Shown: piece after piece, positions 18,101-26,447 of the stretch | Numbering within the stretch: the first letter of the stretch is position 1 | Layout: every line of letters begins with the position of its first letter | Source: Tumebacillus amylolyticus | GTDB lineage: Bacteria > Bacillota > Bacilli > Tumebacillales > Tumebacillaceae | Length of the DNA stretch: 64,000 nt | Direction: 5' to 3' | Assembly: GCF_016722965.1 (NCBI RefSeq) | Contig: NZ_JAEQNB010000001.1 | Span: 1,329,344 to 1,393,343 of the forward strand | Translations under genes and position numbers: made by a program | Notes under the pieces: generated by a model | What the model was told of the DNA's origin: nothing | The model's input: only the letters and a program-made list of their open reading frames with translations | The model's database searches: none

Positions 18101-18486
18101 TGCGCCTCCTGCTGGTTTTGGTAGTCGTCGTCCCGGCTTTGGAGATTTTTACGATGATCCAAGTCGGCCAAGTCATTGGCGGATGGCCGACTTTTTTCCT
18201 GATCGTGGCTTGTTCGTTTCTGGGTGCCTACCTGCTGAAAACGCAGGGGCTGCGTGTTTGGAACCAAATCCGTCGCGAGTTCTCGAAGGGGATGATCCCC
18301 GGCGAGGCGCTGCTTGACGGTGCTTGTGTCCTCGTCGGCGGCACACTGTTGCTGACACCGGGTTTTCTAACGGATGTGTTCGGACTGTTCCTGCTCGTAC
18401 CGGGCCTTCGCAATCTGTTCAAACCGCTGCTCAAAGTCTGGCTTCTGCGTCTCTTGTCGAAGGGCCGTATCACGTACTTCCGCTGA
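18097..18486 (+). CDS. fxsA: FxsA family membrane protein
   Basis: A 129-residue membrane protein of the FxsA family, named after the E. coli protein whose overproduction relieves phage T7 exclusion by the F plasmid. Three to four hydrophobic segments are visible: residues 1-25, 28-50 (FLIVACSFLGAYLLKTQG) and 70-100 (GGTLLLTPGFLTDVFGLFLLVPG, the family signature). It overlaps the thioesterase gene by 4 bases. In B. subtilis fxsA also lies between pyk and the citrate cycle genes. The normal cellular function is not established. Confidence 0.9.
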   Translation: MMRLLLVLVVVVPALEIFTMIQVGQVIGGWPTFFLIVACSFLGAYLLKTQGLRVWNQIRREFSKGMIPGEALLDGACVLVGGTLLLTPGFLTDVFGLFLLVPGLRNLFKPLLKVWLLRLLSKGRITYFR

Positions 18487-18512
18487 TGATTTCGAGATAG
18501 GAGCGTAACGCA

Positions 18513-19439
18513 ATGTCTGAACTACAACTGCAAACACAGCAAACGGCCAAACCGTTGCCCGTACCGCCGATTCTCTTTCTCTTGATCGGGGTGCTCGCCG
18601 TCTCGTTCTCTGCCATCATCATCAAATGGTCCAGCGCTCCGGCCGCCGTGCTTGGCTTGTACCGCTTGATCATCACGTTTTTGATTCTCTGTCCGGTGTT
18701 GTTTACAAAAAAGTCCCGTGCCGAAGTCCGGTCCTTCTCGTTGCGCACGTGGGTGCTGGTCGCCGCATCCGGTGTCTGTCTCGCGTTCCACTTCATCCTC
18801 TGGATCGGCTCTCTGAAATACACCACCGTTGCGTCCTCGACGATTTTGATCACGTTGCAACCGATCTTCGTCATGGTGCTCGCCTACTTCACACTTCGTG
18901 AACGCACGTCGTGGCAAGCCTGGGCGGGGGCGGGTATCGCCATCGTGGGAAGCACCTGCATCGGCTGGGGAGATTTCCGCGTGTCGGGGGATGCTCTGTG
19001 GGGCGACCTGTTGTCCTTGTTGGGGACGCTGACCGTCAGCGGCTACCTCGTCATCGGGCAACATCTGCGCAATGCCCAGCAAGGGATGTCGTCGTTGGTA
19101 TACAGTCTCTGGGTGTACATTTTTGCGATTGTCGTTATGTTTTTCTATTGCCTTGGGGAAGGCTATTCTTTGGTTGCTTACGACGGTCACGAGTGGATGC
19201 TGTTCGTCTTGCTCGCCGTCATCCCGACGGTGTTCGGACATACGTTGTTCAACTGGTTGCTCAAGTACGTCAACGCCGCCACGATCTCGATGGCGATTCT
19301 CGGCGAACCGATCGGTGCCACGATTCTCGCGTTCCTGTTGCTCGGCGAATCGGTGACAGGCGCCCAGTGGTTGGGCGGGGCCATCATCATGAGCGGCATC
19401 TGGCTGTTTCTCTCCACCAGCAAGAAGAAGTCAATCTAG
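18513..19439 (+). CDS. EamA/DMT family transporter
   Basis: A 308-residue integral membrane protein with about ten predicted helices arranged as two EamA repeats, the typical drug/metabolite transporter layout. The first repeat carries the GLYRLIITFLIL and FHFILWIGSLKYTTVASSTILITLQPIF signatures, the second PTVFGHTLFNWLLKYVNAATISMAILGEP. The family exports amino acids, nucleosides or other small metabolites; the substrate cannot be inferred. It occupies the place where B. subtilis has ytvI and citZ. Confidence 0.85.
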   Translation: MSELQLQTQQTAKPLPVPPILFLLIGVLAVSFSAIIIKWSSAPAAVLGLYRLIITFLILCPVLFTKKSRAEVRSFSLRTWVLVAASGVCLAFHFILWIGSLKYTTVASSTILITLQPIFVMVLAYFTLRERTSWQAWAGAGIAIVGSTCIGWGDFRVSGDALWGDLLSLLGTLTVSGYLVIGQHLRNAQQGMSSLVYSLWVYIFAIVVMFFYCLGEGYSLVAYDGHEWMLFVLLAVIPTVFGHTLFNWLLKYVNAATISMAILGEPIGATILAFLLLGESVTGAQWLGGAIIMSGIWLFLSTSKKKSI

Positions 19440-19455
19440 TTTCATCTGATGAAAC
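19439..19455. repeat. 17-bp perfect palindrome between the transporter gene and icd
   Basis: GTTTCATC-T-GATGAAAC overlaps the stop codon of the EamA gene and lies just upstream of the predicted icd promoter. No T-run follows, so an operator is more likely than a terminator. The binding protein is unknown. Confidence 0.45.
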
Positions 19456-19481
19456 TTCGGTTCGATGCATGAAAATATTTC

Positions 19482-19511
19482 TTGTTGGAGCAACTTGCAA
19501 TATGGTATGAT
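19482..19511 (+). promoter_or_regulatory. Predicted icd promoter
   Basis: TTGTTG and TATGAT are separated by 18 bases, about 110 bases before the icd start. Confidence 0.4.
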
Positions 19512-19621
19512 TGTACCAGCACAAAATTTGTATTTCGCGTCAGATAAGTGGGTAAGGAGGCAGTGATTTGTCCCCTTACCCACTCATATATCTGTACATA
19601 AGTAGAGGAGGTCATTTTTTC

Positions 19622-20911
19622 ATGTTTGAAAAGTACACCGCTCCGACTCAAGGTGAGAAGATCACGATTGAGAATGGCAAACTGCAAGTACCGAACACCC
19701 CGGTAATCCCGTTCATCGAAGGGGACGGCATTGGTCCGGATATCTGGAACGCGTCCGTTCGCGTGTTTGACGCGGCTGTTCAGAAAGCTTACAACGGCGA
19801 GAAGAAAATCGAATGGTTCGAAGTTCTCGCAGGTGAAAAAGCGTTCAATCAAACTGGCGAATGGCTTCCGAAGGATACCCTGACCGCATTCCGCGAATAC
19901 CTCGTCGGGATCAAAGGCCCGCTCACCACTCCGGTCGGCGGCGGCATCCGTTCTCTGAACGTCGCGCTCCGTCAAGAGCTCGACCTGTTCGCATGCGTTC
20001 GTCCGGTTCGCTACTTCAACGGCGTTCCGTCTCCGGTTAAACGTCCGGAACTGACCAACATGGTCATCTTCCGTGAAAACTCCGAAGACATCTACGCAGG
20101 CATCGAGTACGCAGAAGGCTCCGATGATGTGAAGAAACTCATCGACTTCCTGCGCAACGAACTCGGCGCGAAGAAGATCCGCTTCCCGGAAACTTCCGGT
20201 ATCGGCATCAAGCCGGTTTCCAAGGAAGGTACCGAGCGTCTCGTTCGTTCCGCTCTGGACTACGCAATCGCTCAAAACCGCAAATCTCTGACCCTCGTTC
20301 ACAAAGGCAACATCATGAAGTTCACCGAAGGCGCGTTCAAAACCTGGGGTTATGAACTGGCTGAACGTGAATACGGCGATAAAGTCTTCACTTGGGCACA
20401 ATATGATCGTATCAAGGACGCAGAAGGCACCGACGCTGCGAACAAAGCACAATCGGCTGCTGAAGCTGCAGGCAAGATCATCGTGAAGGACGTCATCGCA
20501 GATGCATTCCTTCAACAGATCCTGACCCGTCCGGCTGAATACGATGTGATCGCAACCCTCAACCTGAACGGCGACTACATCTCCGACGCACTCGCTGCAC
20601 AAGTTGGCGGCATCGGCATCGCGCCGGGCGCGAACATCAACTACGTAACCGGCCACGCAGTATTTGAAGCAACCCACGGCACCGCTCCGAAATACGCGAA
20701 CCTCGACAAAGTGAACCCGGGTTCCGTCATCCTCTCCGGCGTTATGATGCTTGAATTCCTCGGCTGGCAAGAAGCGGCTGACTCCATCATCACCGCTCTG
20801 GAGAAAGCGATCGACCAGAAGACCGTCACCTACGACTTCGCTCGCCTGATGGAAGGCGCTACCGAAGTCAAGTGCTCGGAATTCGCAGACGCAATCATCA
20901 AGAACCTGTAG
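19622..20911 (+). CDS. icd: NADP-dependent isocitrate dehydrogenase
   Basis: This 429-residue enzyme converts isocitrate to 2-oxoglutarate in the TCA cycle. It has [15 protein letters not shown] near residue 33, the substrate-binding serine loop [13 protein letters not shown] near 108, the metal-binding Asp cluster in the NLNGDYISD segment and the cofactor motif HGTAPKYA, whose Lys and Tyr mark NADP rather than NAD use. ATG 19622 follows GAGGAGG; the upstream in-frame start at 19568 has no ribosome site. Codon use is strongly biased, suggesting high expression. mdh follows 44 bases on; citrate synthase is not adjacent. Confidence 0.95.
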   Translation: MFEKYTAPTQGEKITIENGKLQVPNTPVIPFIEGDGIGPDIWNASVRVFDAAVQKAYNGEKKIEWFEVLAGEKAFNQTGEWLPKDTLTAFREYLVGIKGPLTTPVGGGIRSLNVALRQELDLFACVRPVRYFNGVPSPVKRPELTNMVIFRENSEDIYAGIEYAEGSDDVKKLIDFLRNELGAKKIRFPETSGIGIKPVSKEGTERLVRSALDYAIAQNRKSLTLVHKGNIMKFTEGAFKTWGYELAEREYGDKVFTWAQYDRIKDAEGTDAANKAQSAAEAAGKIIVKDVIADAFLQQILTRPAEYDVIATLNLNGDYISDALAAQVGGIGIAPGANINYVTGHAVFEATHGTAPKYANLDKVNPGSVILSGVMMLEFLGWQEAADSIITALEKAIDQKTVTYDFARLMEGATEVKCSEFADAIIKNL

Positions 20912-20955
20912 TTCATAACGGAGTGTAATAGAACATATAGAGGAGGACGAACACC

Positions 20956-21894
20956 ATGACTTTGAAGCGCAAAAAAATCACCGTAGTAGGTGCAGGCTTC
21001 ACCGGTGCAACCACCGCACTGTTCTTGGCTCAGAAAGAGCTCGGCGATATTGTACTCCTCGACATCCCGCAGCTCGAAAACCCGACCAAGGGCAAAGCAC
21101 TCGACATGTTCGAAGCAACTCCGGTTCTCGGCGTTGACGCGAATATCATCGGCACTTCGAACTACGAAGACACCGCTGATTCCGACCTCGTCATCATCAC
21201 CGCCGGCATTGCCCGCAAACCGGGAATGTCCCGTGACGATCTCGTCAACACCAACGCAGGTATCGTGAAATCTGTCACCGAGCAAGTGGTGAAGCACTCT
21301 CCGAACACCATCTTGTTGATCCTCTCCAACCCGGTTGACGCAATGACCTACGTGGCTTTCAAAGCATCCGGTCTCCCGAAAAACCGCGTCATCGGCCAAT
21401 CCGGCGTTCTCGACACCGCACGTTTCCGTTCCTTCATCGCGATGGAACTGGGCGTCTCCGTTGAGGACGTAACCGGCTTCGTCCTTGGCGGCCACGGCGA
21501 TGACATGGTTCCGCTCGTTCGCTACTCCTACGCTGGCGGCATTCCGCTTGAGAAGTTGATCCCGGCTGAACGTCTGGCTGAAATCGTCCAACGCGCTCGC
21601 GTGGGCGGCGGCGAAATCGTTCAACTGCTTGGCAACGGCTCGGCGTACTACGCTCCGGCAGCATCGCTCGTGCAAATGGCGGAAGCGATCCTCAAGGACA
21701 AGAAACGCATCCTGCCGTCCATCGTCCTCCTCGAAGGCGAGTACGGCTACGAAAATCTCTTCATGGGCGTTCCGACCCTGCTCGGTGCGAGCGGCATCGA
21801 GAAAGTGTTTGAACTGGAATTGACCTCTGAAGAAAAAGCAGCTCTCGACAAGTCTGCCGAGTCTGTGCGCAACGTTATCAAGGTCGTATCCTAA
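20956..21894 (+). CDS. mdh: Malate dehydrogenase
   Basis: A 312-residue enzyme of the LDH-like malate dehydrogenase group. It oxidises malate to oxaloacetate with NAD. The dinucleotide loop [10 protein letters not shown] is near residue 12, the mobile loop [11 protein letters not shown] near 83 carries the Arg that selects malate over lactate, and the catalytic His is in GGHGDDMVP near 180. GAGGAGG lies 10 bases before the ATG. It forms an operon with icd and ends at a strong terminator. Confidence 0.95.
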   Translation: MTLKRKKITVVGAGFTGATTALFLAQKELGDIVLLDIPQLENPTKGKALDMFEATPVLGVDANIIGTSNYEDTADSDLVIITAGIARKPGMSRDDLVNTNAGIVKSVTEQVVKHSPNTILLILSNPVDAMTYVAFKASGLPKNRVIGQSGVLDTARFRSFIAMELGVSVEDVTGFVLGGHGDDMVPLVRYSYAGGIPLEKLIPAERLAEIVQRARVGGGEIVQLLGNGSAYYAPAASLVQMAEAILKDKKRILPSIVLLEGEYGYENLFMGVPTLLGASGIEKVFELELTSEEKAALDKSAESVRNVIKVVS

Positions 21895-21908
21895 TTTTCA
21901 AAAAAATT

Positions 21909-21938
21909 GACCCCAGAGTGTAACCTCTGGGGTCTTTT
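21909..21938 (+). terminator. Terminator of icd-mdh
   Basis: GACCCCAGAG pairs with CTCTGGGGTC, followed by TTTT. Confidence 0.9.
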
Positions 21939-22507
21939 CGTGTCTATCTGTATACAAACGACACACAACGGTTCGCGGAGAGGGGAGAGAAACGTCGATT
22001 CTTGTAGAATCTTGATGATTCTGATAAGAAATATTCTAGATTCGTGACGAAATTGGTCACAAATCTCTCGCATCAAACTCTCCTTTGTGTTATTGTATAA
22101 CTTGTGGCTGTTTCTCTATGAAATCTATGTTGTCGGAATCTTTTGTTGCATAAAAACTCACGACCTCTAGTAGGGATAGAGGGACGAGTCATACCATCCG
22201 AAACTTGATTTACTTGAAAAGTCACGCAACTAACTCCGGGTATTAGGCTGTGCCTTACCATACACTCACACTCAAAGTTTCAACTTTCATTCCAAGGGGC
22301 AAGGAGGGAAGCTGAGGCGTACGCAAAAAGGGCCATGAGAGCGCTTCCATTTTTTACATTCACACGGCATAGCGTCGCCGCACTAGGGAAATTCACACTG
22401 TATCGAGTATTGCCAGCAAAACGCACTAGCATTCACAGAAAGAAAAAAGTAGACTAAAGTTCGAATCTCAAACATCCAAAAAAACTAATGATTTGGGAGG
22501 TGTGGTT
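21939..22507. other. Gene-free stretch upstream of oppB
   Basis: About 570 bases without any credible gene on either strand; no remnant of a substrate-binding protein gene could be seen. The only clear element is the cre-like box at 22335-22350. A TATAAC at 22096-22101 could be a -10 box but has no good -35. Confidence 0.6.
22335..22350. promoter_or_regulatory. cre box (CcpA operator) upstream of the opp operon
   Basis: ATGAGAGCGCTTCCAT satisfies every fixed position of the catabolite-responsive element consensus WTGNNANCGNWWNCAW and is nearly palindromic. It lies about 158 bases before the oppB start. CcpA control of opp is inference. Confidence 0.6.
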
Positions 22508-23437
22508 GTGCTTAGGTTTATCCTCCGTCGATTGATTTATGGGATCATTACCTTGTGGGTTCTGATCACCTTGACCTTCATCCTGATGCATAACCTTCCG
22601 GGCGATCCGTTCGCGAACTCGCAAAAACTCGGTCCTGAGGCGAAAGCTGTCCTCATGAAGACGTACGGTCTTGATCAACCGATTTATGTTCAATACGGCT
22701 CGTACTTGAAGAAAATCGCAACGTTCGATTTCGGTGTCTCTTTCAACTATCCGACCCGTTCCGTCAACGAAGTCCTCAAGCAAACCTTCCCGACCTCTGC
22801 TGAACTCGGGATGTACGCGATTATCGTCGCCGTTATCATCGGTCTCATTCTTGGGATCGTAGCTGCTCTTAACCACAACAAAGGTTGGGACTATGTCGCA
22901 ATGCTGACCGCTATCATCGGGGTATCGGCACCGGCTTTCGTAATCGGGCCGCTGCTCTCGTACTTCATCGGCGTTAAGCTGGGCTGGTTGCCGCCGGCAC
23001 TGTGGAAAGGTCCTGAGTACAAAATCTTGCCGACCATCACTCTGGCGTTTGGTACGCTGGCAACGATGGCACGGATGATGCGTACCTCCATGCTTGACGT
23101 CGTCAACCAAGACTACGTCAAAACTGCTAAGTCCAAAGGTCTCTCGCGTTTCGCGGTTGTTGTCAAACACACCATCCGTAACGCTATGCTCCCGATTATT
23201 ACGATCCTCGGGGTTGCCGTGGTTAACATCACCACCGGTGCTTTCGTGGTCGAGCAGATATTCGCAGTTCCGGGGATGGGTAAGTTCTTCGTTCAATCCA
23301 TCTCTACCAATGACTACACCATGATCATGGGGATGACGATCTTCTACGCAGCTCTCCTCATCATTGCGATCATGGTCACCGACGTACTGTACGGCGTGGT
23401 TGACCCGCGTATCCGTCTGGCGAAAGGAGGAAAGTAA
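22508..23437 (+). CDS. oppB: Oligopeptide/dipeptide ABC transporter permease, OppB/DppB type
   Basis: This 309-residue membrane protein is one half of the channel of a peptide importer. The start VLRFILRRLIYGIITLWVL leads into the LMHNLPGDPF motif common to OppB/DppB. About six helices are predicted; the EAA-type loop reads YVKTAKSKGLSRFAVVVKHTIRNA near residue 210. GTG 22508 follows GGGAGG at 7 bases; the TTG at 22493 lies before the ribosome site. It opens a tightly packed B-C-D-F operon. Confidence 0.9.
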   Translation: MLRFILRRLIYGIITLWVLITLTFILMHNLPGDPFANSQKLGPEAKAVLMKTYGLDQPIYVQYGSYLKKIATFDFGVSFNYPTRSVNEVLKQTFPTSAELGMYAIIVAVIIGLILGIVAALNHNKGWDYVAMLTAIIGVSAPAFVIGPLLSYFIGVKLGWLPPALWKGPEYKILPTITLAFGTLATMARMMRTSMLDVVNQDYVKTAKSKGLSRFAVVVKHTIRNAMLPIITILGVAVVNITTGAFVVEQIFAVPGMGKFFVQSISTNDYTMIMGMTIFYAALLIIAIMVTDVLYGVVDPRIRLAKGGK

Positions 23438-23439
23438 CG

Positions 23440-24354
23440 ATGCAAACCGTAACTCAAGACAAGTTCAAACCCGTTACCAAAGGCGGCAACAAGGAGCGCG
23501 TCGTTCGCAAATCCCTTTCCTACTGGGCTGACGCATGGCGCCGACTCAAGAAAAACAAACTTGCAATCGCAGGTTTGGGTGTTCTGGTCCTTCTCTCGAT
23601 CCTCGCGATCATCGGTCCGTTCATCCAGCCGTACGACTACCAAACGCAAGACTATGCAGCTCGTAACTTCGCACCGTCCGGCGCACACTGGTTCGGCACC
23701 GACGACCTCGGCCGTGACCAATGGGTTCGTGTATGGTGGGGCGTTCGAATCTCCCTCTTCATCGGTATCATCGCAGCGGTGATGGACTTCACCATCGGCG
23801 TCCTGTACGGCGGTATCTCCGCTTACTTCGGCGGCCGCGTCGACGATATCATGCAGCGTATCATTGAGATCATCTACGGCCTCCCTTACATGATCATCGT
23901 CATCCTCTTGATGATGGTAATGGGACCGGGTATCTTCACGATCATCATCGCATTGGCTTCGGTAGGTTGGGTCGGTATGGCTCGTCTCGTCCGCGGTCAG
24001 ATGCTTTCTCTCAAAGAGCAAGAGTACGTTCTCGCAGCGCGCACCCTCGGTGCAAGCTCCTGGCGTATCATCCTGCGCCACTTGGTTCCGAACGCACTCG
24101 GGATCATCATCATCAACGTAACCTTCACCGTTCCGGGCGCGATTTTCTCGGAGGCATTCCTGTCCTTTATCGGTCTGGGGATCAAGCCGCCGATGGCATC
24201 GCTCGGTTCGCTCGTAAACGACGGCGTGCAAGTTATGCGTAACTTCCCGTGGCGCCTGCTTTGCCCGTCCATCGTCTTCTCGCTTATCATGTTGTCCTTC
24301 AACTTGGTCGGCGACGGTCTGCGTGACGCGCTCGACCCGAAACTTCGTAAATAG
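23440..24354 (+). CDS. oppC: Oligopeptide/dipeptide ABC transporter permease, OppC/DppC type
   Basis: The 304-residue second permease subunit. It has the cytoplasmic N-terminus and first helix typical of OppC (WRRLKKNKLAIAGLGVLVLL), the family motif HWFGTDDLGRDQWVRVWWG near residue 85 and the EAA loop EYVLAARTLGASSWRIILRHLVPNA near 195, where it contacts the ATPases OppD and OppF. It begins 2 bases after oppB ends, with AAAGGAGG inside the end of oppB. Confidence 0.92.
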   Translation: MQTVTQDKFKPVTKGGNKERVVRKSLSYWADAWRRLKKNKLAIAGLGVLVLLSILAIIGPFIQPYDYQTQDYAARNFAPSGAHWFGTDDLGRDQWVRVWWGVRISLFIGIIAAVMDFTIGVLYGGISAYFGGRVDDIMQRIIEIIYGLPYMIIVILLMMVMGPGIFTIIIALASVGWVGMARLVRGQMLSLKEQEYVLAARTLGASSWRIILRHLVPNALGIIIINVTFTVPGAIFSEAFLSFIGLGIKPPMASLGSLVNDGVQVMRNFPWRLLCPSIVFSLIMLSFNLVGDGLRDALDPKLRK

Positions 24355-24369
24355 TAAGGAGGTACGCAC

Positions 24370-25401
24370 ATGTCGAACAACATTCTTGAAGTCAAAGACC
24401 TCAAGGTCTCGTTCCACACCTATGCAGGTGAGGTACACGCAGTTCGCGGCGTAACCTTCAACCTGAAAAAAGGTGAAGCACTGGCGATCGTAGGGGAATC
24501 CGGTTGCGGGAAATCCGTAACCTCCCAAGCGATCATGCGCCTGATCGCTCAACCGCCGGGTGAAATCAAGTCCACCTCTTCCATCATCTTTGATGGCAAG
24601 GTCGACATCTCGAAACTGTCTGACAAAGAAATGGAGAATATCCGTGGTTCGGAGATGGGGATGATCTTCCAAGACCCGATGACCTCGCTGAACCCGACCA
24701 TGAAAATCGGCAAGCAAATCGCCGAAGGTCTGGTCAAGCACCAAGGTCTCTCCAAGCAAGCTGCTCGCGAGCGCGCAATTGAAATGTTGCGTCTGGTCGG
24801 CATCCCGAATCCGGAAGGCCGTGTGGATAACTACCCGCACCAATTCTCCGGCGGTATGCGCCAACGTGTCATGATCGCAATCGCACTGGCTTGTAACCCG
24901 AAGCTCCTGATCGCCGACGAGCCGACCACCGCGCTTGACGTAACGATTCAGGCACAGATCCTCGACTTGATGCGCGACCTGCAAGAGAAAACCGGCGCAT
25001 CGATCATCCTGATCACTCATGACCTTGGCGTCGTGGCCGACCTCGCTCAACGAGTTGTCGTTATGTACGCAGGTAAAGTCGTAGAGCAAGGGACTGTAGA
25101 CGATATCTTCTACAACCCGCAACATCCGTACACTTGGGGTCTGATGCGTTCGGTTCCGCGTCTCGACAACGACGAGAAACAAGATTTGATCCCGATCGAA
25201 GGTACCCCGCCGGACCTGATTGCACCGCCGAAAGGTTGCGCGTTCGCAGCGCGTTGCCCGTACGCGATGGAAATCTGCCTGGAGGCAGACCCGGACATCT
25301 CCAAGATCAACTCTGGTCACAGCGCTTCTTGCTGGTTGCTGCACCCGAACGCTCCCAAAGTTGAACGTCCTGTAGAAGTGGGGGGGCATCACAATGGCTA
25401 A
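24370..25401 (+). CDS. oppD: Oligopeptide ABC transporter ATP-binding protein OppD
   Basis: This 343-residue ATPase energises the Opp-type importer. Walker A is GESGCGKS near residue 42, the Q-loop lies in [12 protein letters not shown], the ABC signature is FSGGMRQRV near 158, Walker B is [12 protein letters not shown] and the switch His is in ITHDLGVV. The C-terminal oligopeptide extension holds a cysteine motif ([14 protein letters not shown], with a later Cys) that in relatives can bind an iron-sulfur cluster. AAGGAGG precedes the ATG. It overlaps oppF by 8 bases. Confidence 0.93.
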   Translation: MSNNILEVKDLKVSFHTYAGEVHAVRGVTFNLKKGEALAIVGESGCGKSVTSQAIMRLIAQPPGEIKSTSSIIFDGKVDISKLSDKEMENIRGSEMGMIFQDPMTSLNPTMKIGKQIAEGLVKHQGLSKQAARERAIEMLRLVGIPNPEGRVDNYPHQFSGGMRQRVMIAIALACNPKLLIADEPTTALDVTIQAQILDLMRDLQEKTGASIILITHDLGVVADLAQRVVVMYAGKVVEQGTVDDIFYNPQHPYTWGLMRSVPRLDNDEKQDLIPIEGTPPDLIAPPKGCAFAARCPYAMEICLEADPDISKINSGHSASCWLLHPNAPKVERPVEVGGHHNG

Positions 25402-26365
25402 TGTACCGAATGCAGAAACCATTCTTGAAGTTAAGAACCTCAAAAAACACTTCGACCTCGGCCGTGGTGCTGTCCTGAAGGCTGTCGACAACGTCTCCTT
25501 CTCGATCAAGCGCGGCGAAACGTTCGGTCTGGTCGGCGAATCCGGTTGCGGCAAGTCCACCACCGGTCGTACGATCATCAACCTGTACGATGCAACCGAA
25601 GGTCAAGTTCTCTTTAACGGCAAGGACGTCCACAAACTCCAAGGCCGTGACTTGAAGCAATTTAACCGCAAGATGCAGATGATCTTCCAAGACCCGTACG
25701 CGTCTCTCAACCCGCGTATGACGGTTGGTGACATCATTGGCGAAGGCATCGACATCCACAACTTGATGTCGGGTCGCGCTCGCCAAGACCGCATCTTCGA
25801 ACTGCTCGAAACTGTTGGTTTGAACGCCGAACATGCGTCTCGCTTCCCGCACGAATTCTCCGGCGGTCAGCGTCAACGTATCGGGATCGCACGTTCCCTC
25901 GCGATCGAACCGGAATTCATCATCGCCGACGAACCGATCTCCGCTCTGGACGTATCCATCCAAGCACAGGTCGTCAACCTGATGAAGAAACTGCAAGATG
26001 AGCGCGGTCTGACCTACCTCTTCATCGCCCATGACTTGGCGATGGTAAAGCACATCTCGGACCGTATCGGTGTTATGTACCTCGGCGCACTGGTTGAAGT
26101 TGCGGATGCGAACGAACTGTACCGCAAACCGTTGCACCCGTACACCGAAGCCCTGCTCTCCGCGATTCCGATCCCGGACCCGGAAATTGAGCGCACCCGC
26201 GAGCGCATCATCCTCGAAGGTGACGTTCCGTCTCCGGTCAACCCGCCGTCCGGTTGCCGCTTCCGTACCCGTTGCCCGAAGGCAATGCCGGAATGCGCAC
26301 AAGTGACTCCGGAACTCAAAGAAGTAGAGCCGAACCACTTCGTTTCTTGCCTGCTCTACAACTAA
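25394..26365 (+). CDS. oppF: Oligopeptide ABC transporter ATP-binding protein OppF
   Basis: The 323-residue second ATPase, partner of OppD. Walker A is GESGCGKST near residue 48, the signature [12 protein letters not shown] near 155, Walker [13 protein letters not shown] and the switch His in IAHDLAMV. The C-terminal extension has the same cysteine pattern ([14 protein letters not shown] and a final Cys). It completes the operon; no oppA gene for a binding protein is present on either side, so the transporter must use one encoded elsewhere. Confidence 0.93.
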   Translation: MANVPNAETILEVKNLKKHFDLGRGAVLKAVDNVSFSIKRGETFGLVGESGCGKSTTGRTIINLYDATEGQVLFNGKDVHKLQGRDLKQFNRKMQMIFQDPYASLNPRMTVGDIIGEGIDIHNLMSGRARQDRIFELLETVGLNAEHASRFPHEFSGGQRQRIGIARSLAIEPEFIIADEPISALDVSIQAQVVNLMKKLQDERGLTYLFIAHDLAMVKHISDRIGVMYLGALVEVADANELYRKPLHPYTEALLSAIPIPDPEIERTRERIILEGDVPSPVNPPSGCRFRTRCPKAMPECAQVTPELKEVEPNHFVSCLLYN

Positions 26366-26373
26366 TACGTGAG

Positions 26374-26405
26374 AAAAGCACACCCACAGCGGTGTGCTTT
26401 TTTTT
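26374..26405 (+). terminator. Terminator of the opp operon
   Basis: AAAAGCACACC pairs with GGTGTGCTTTT and eight or more T follow. Confidence 0.9.
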
Positions 26406-26447
26406 ATGTTACAATGGAATGTATCTATGATTGGACGAGGTGGAGTC

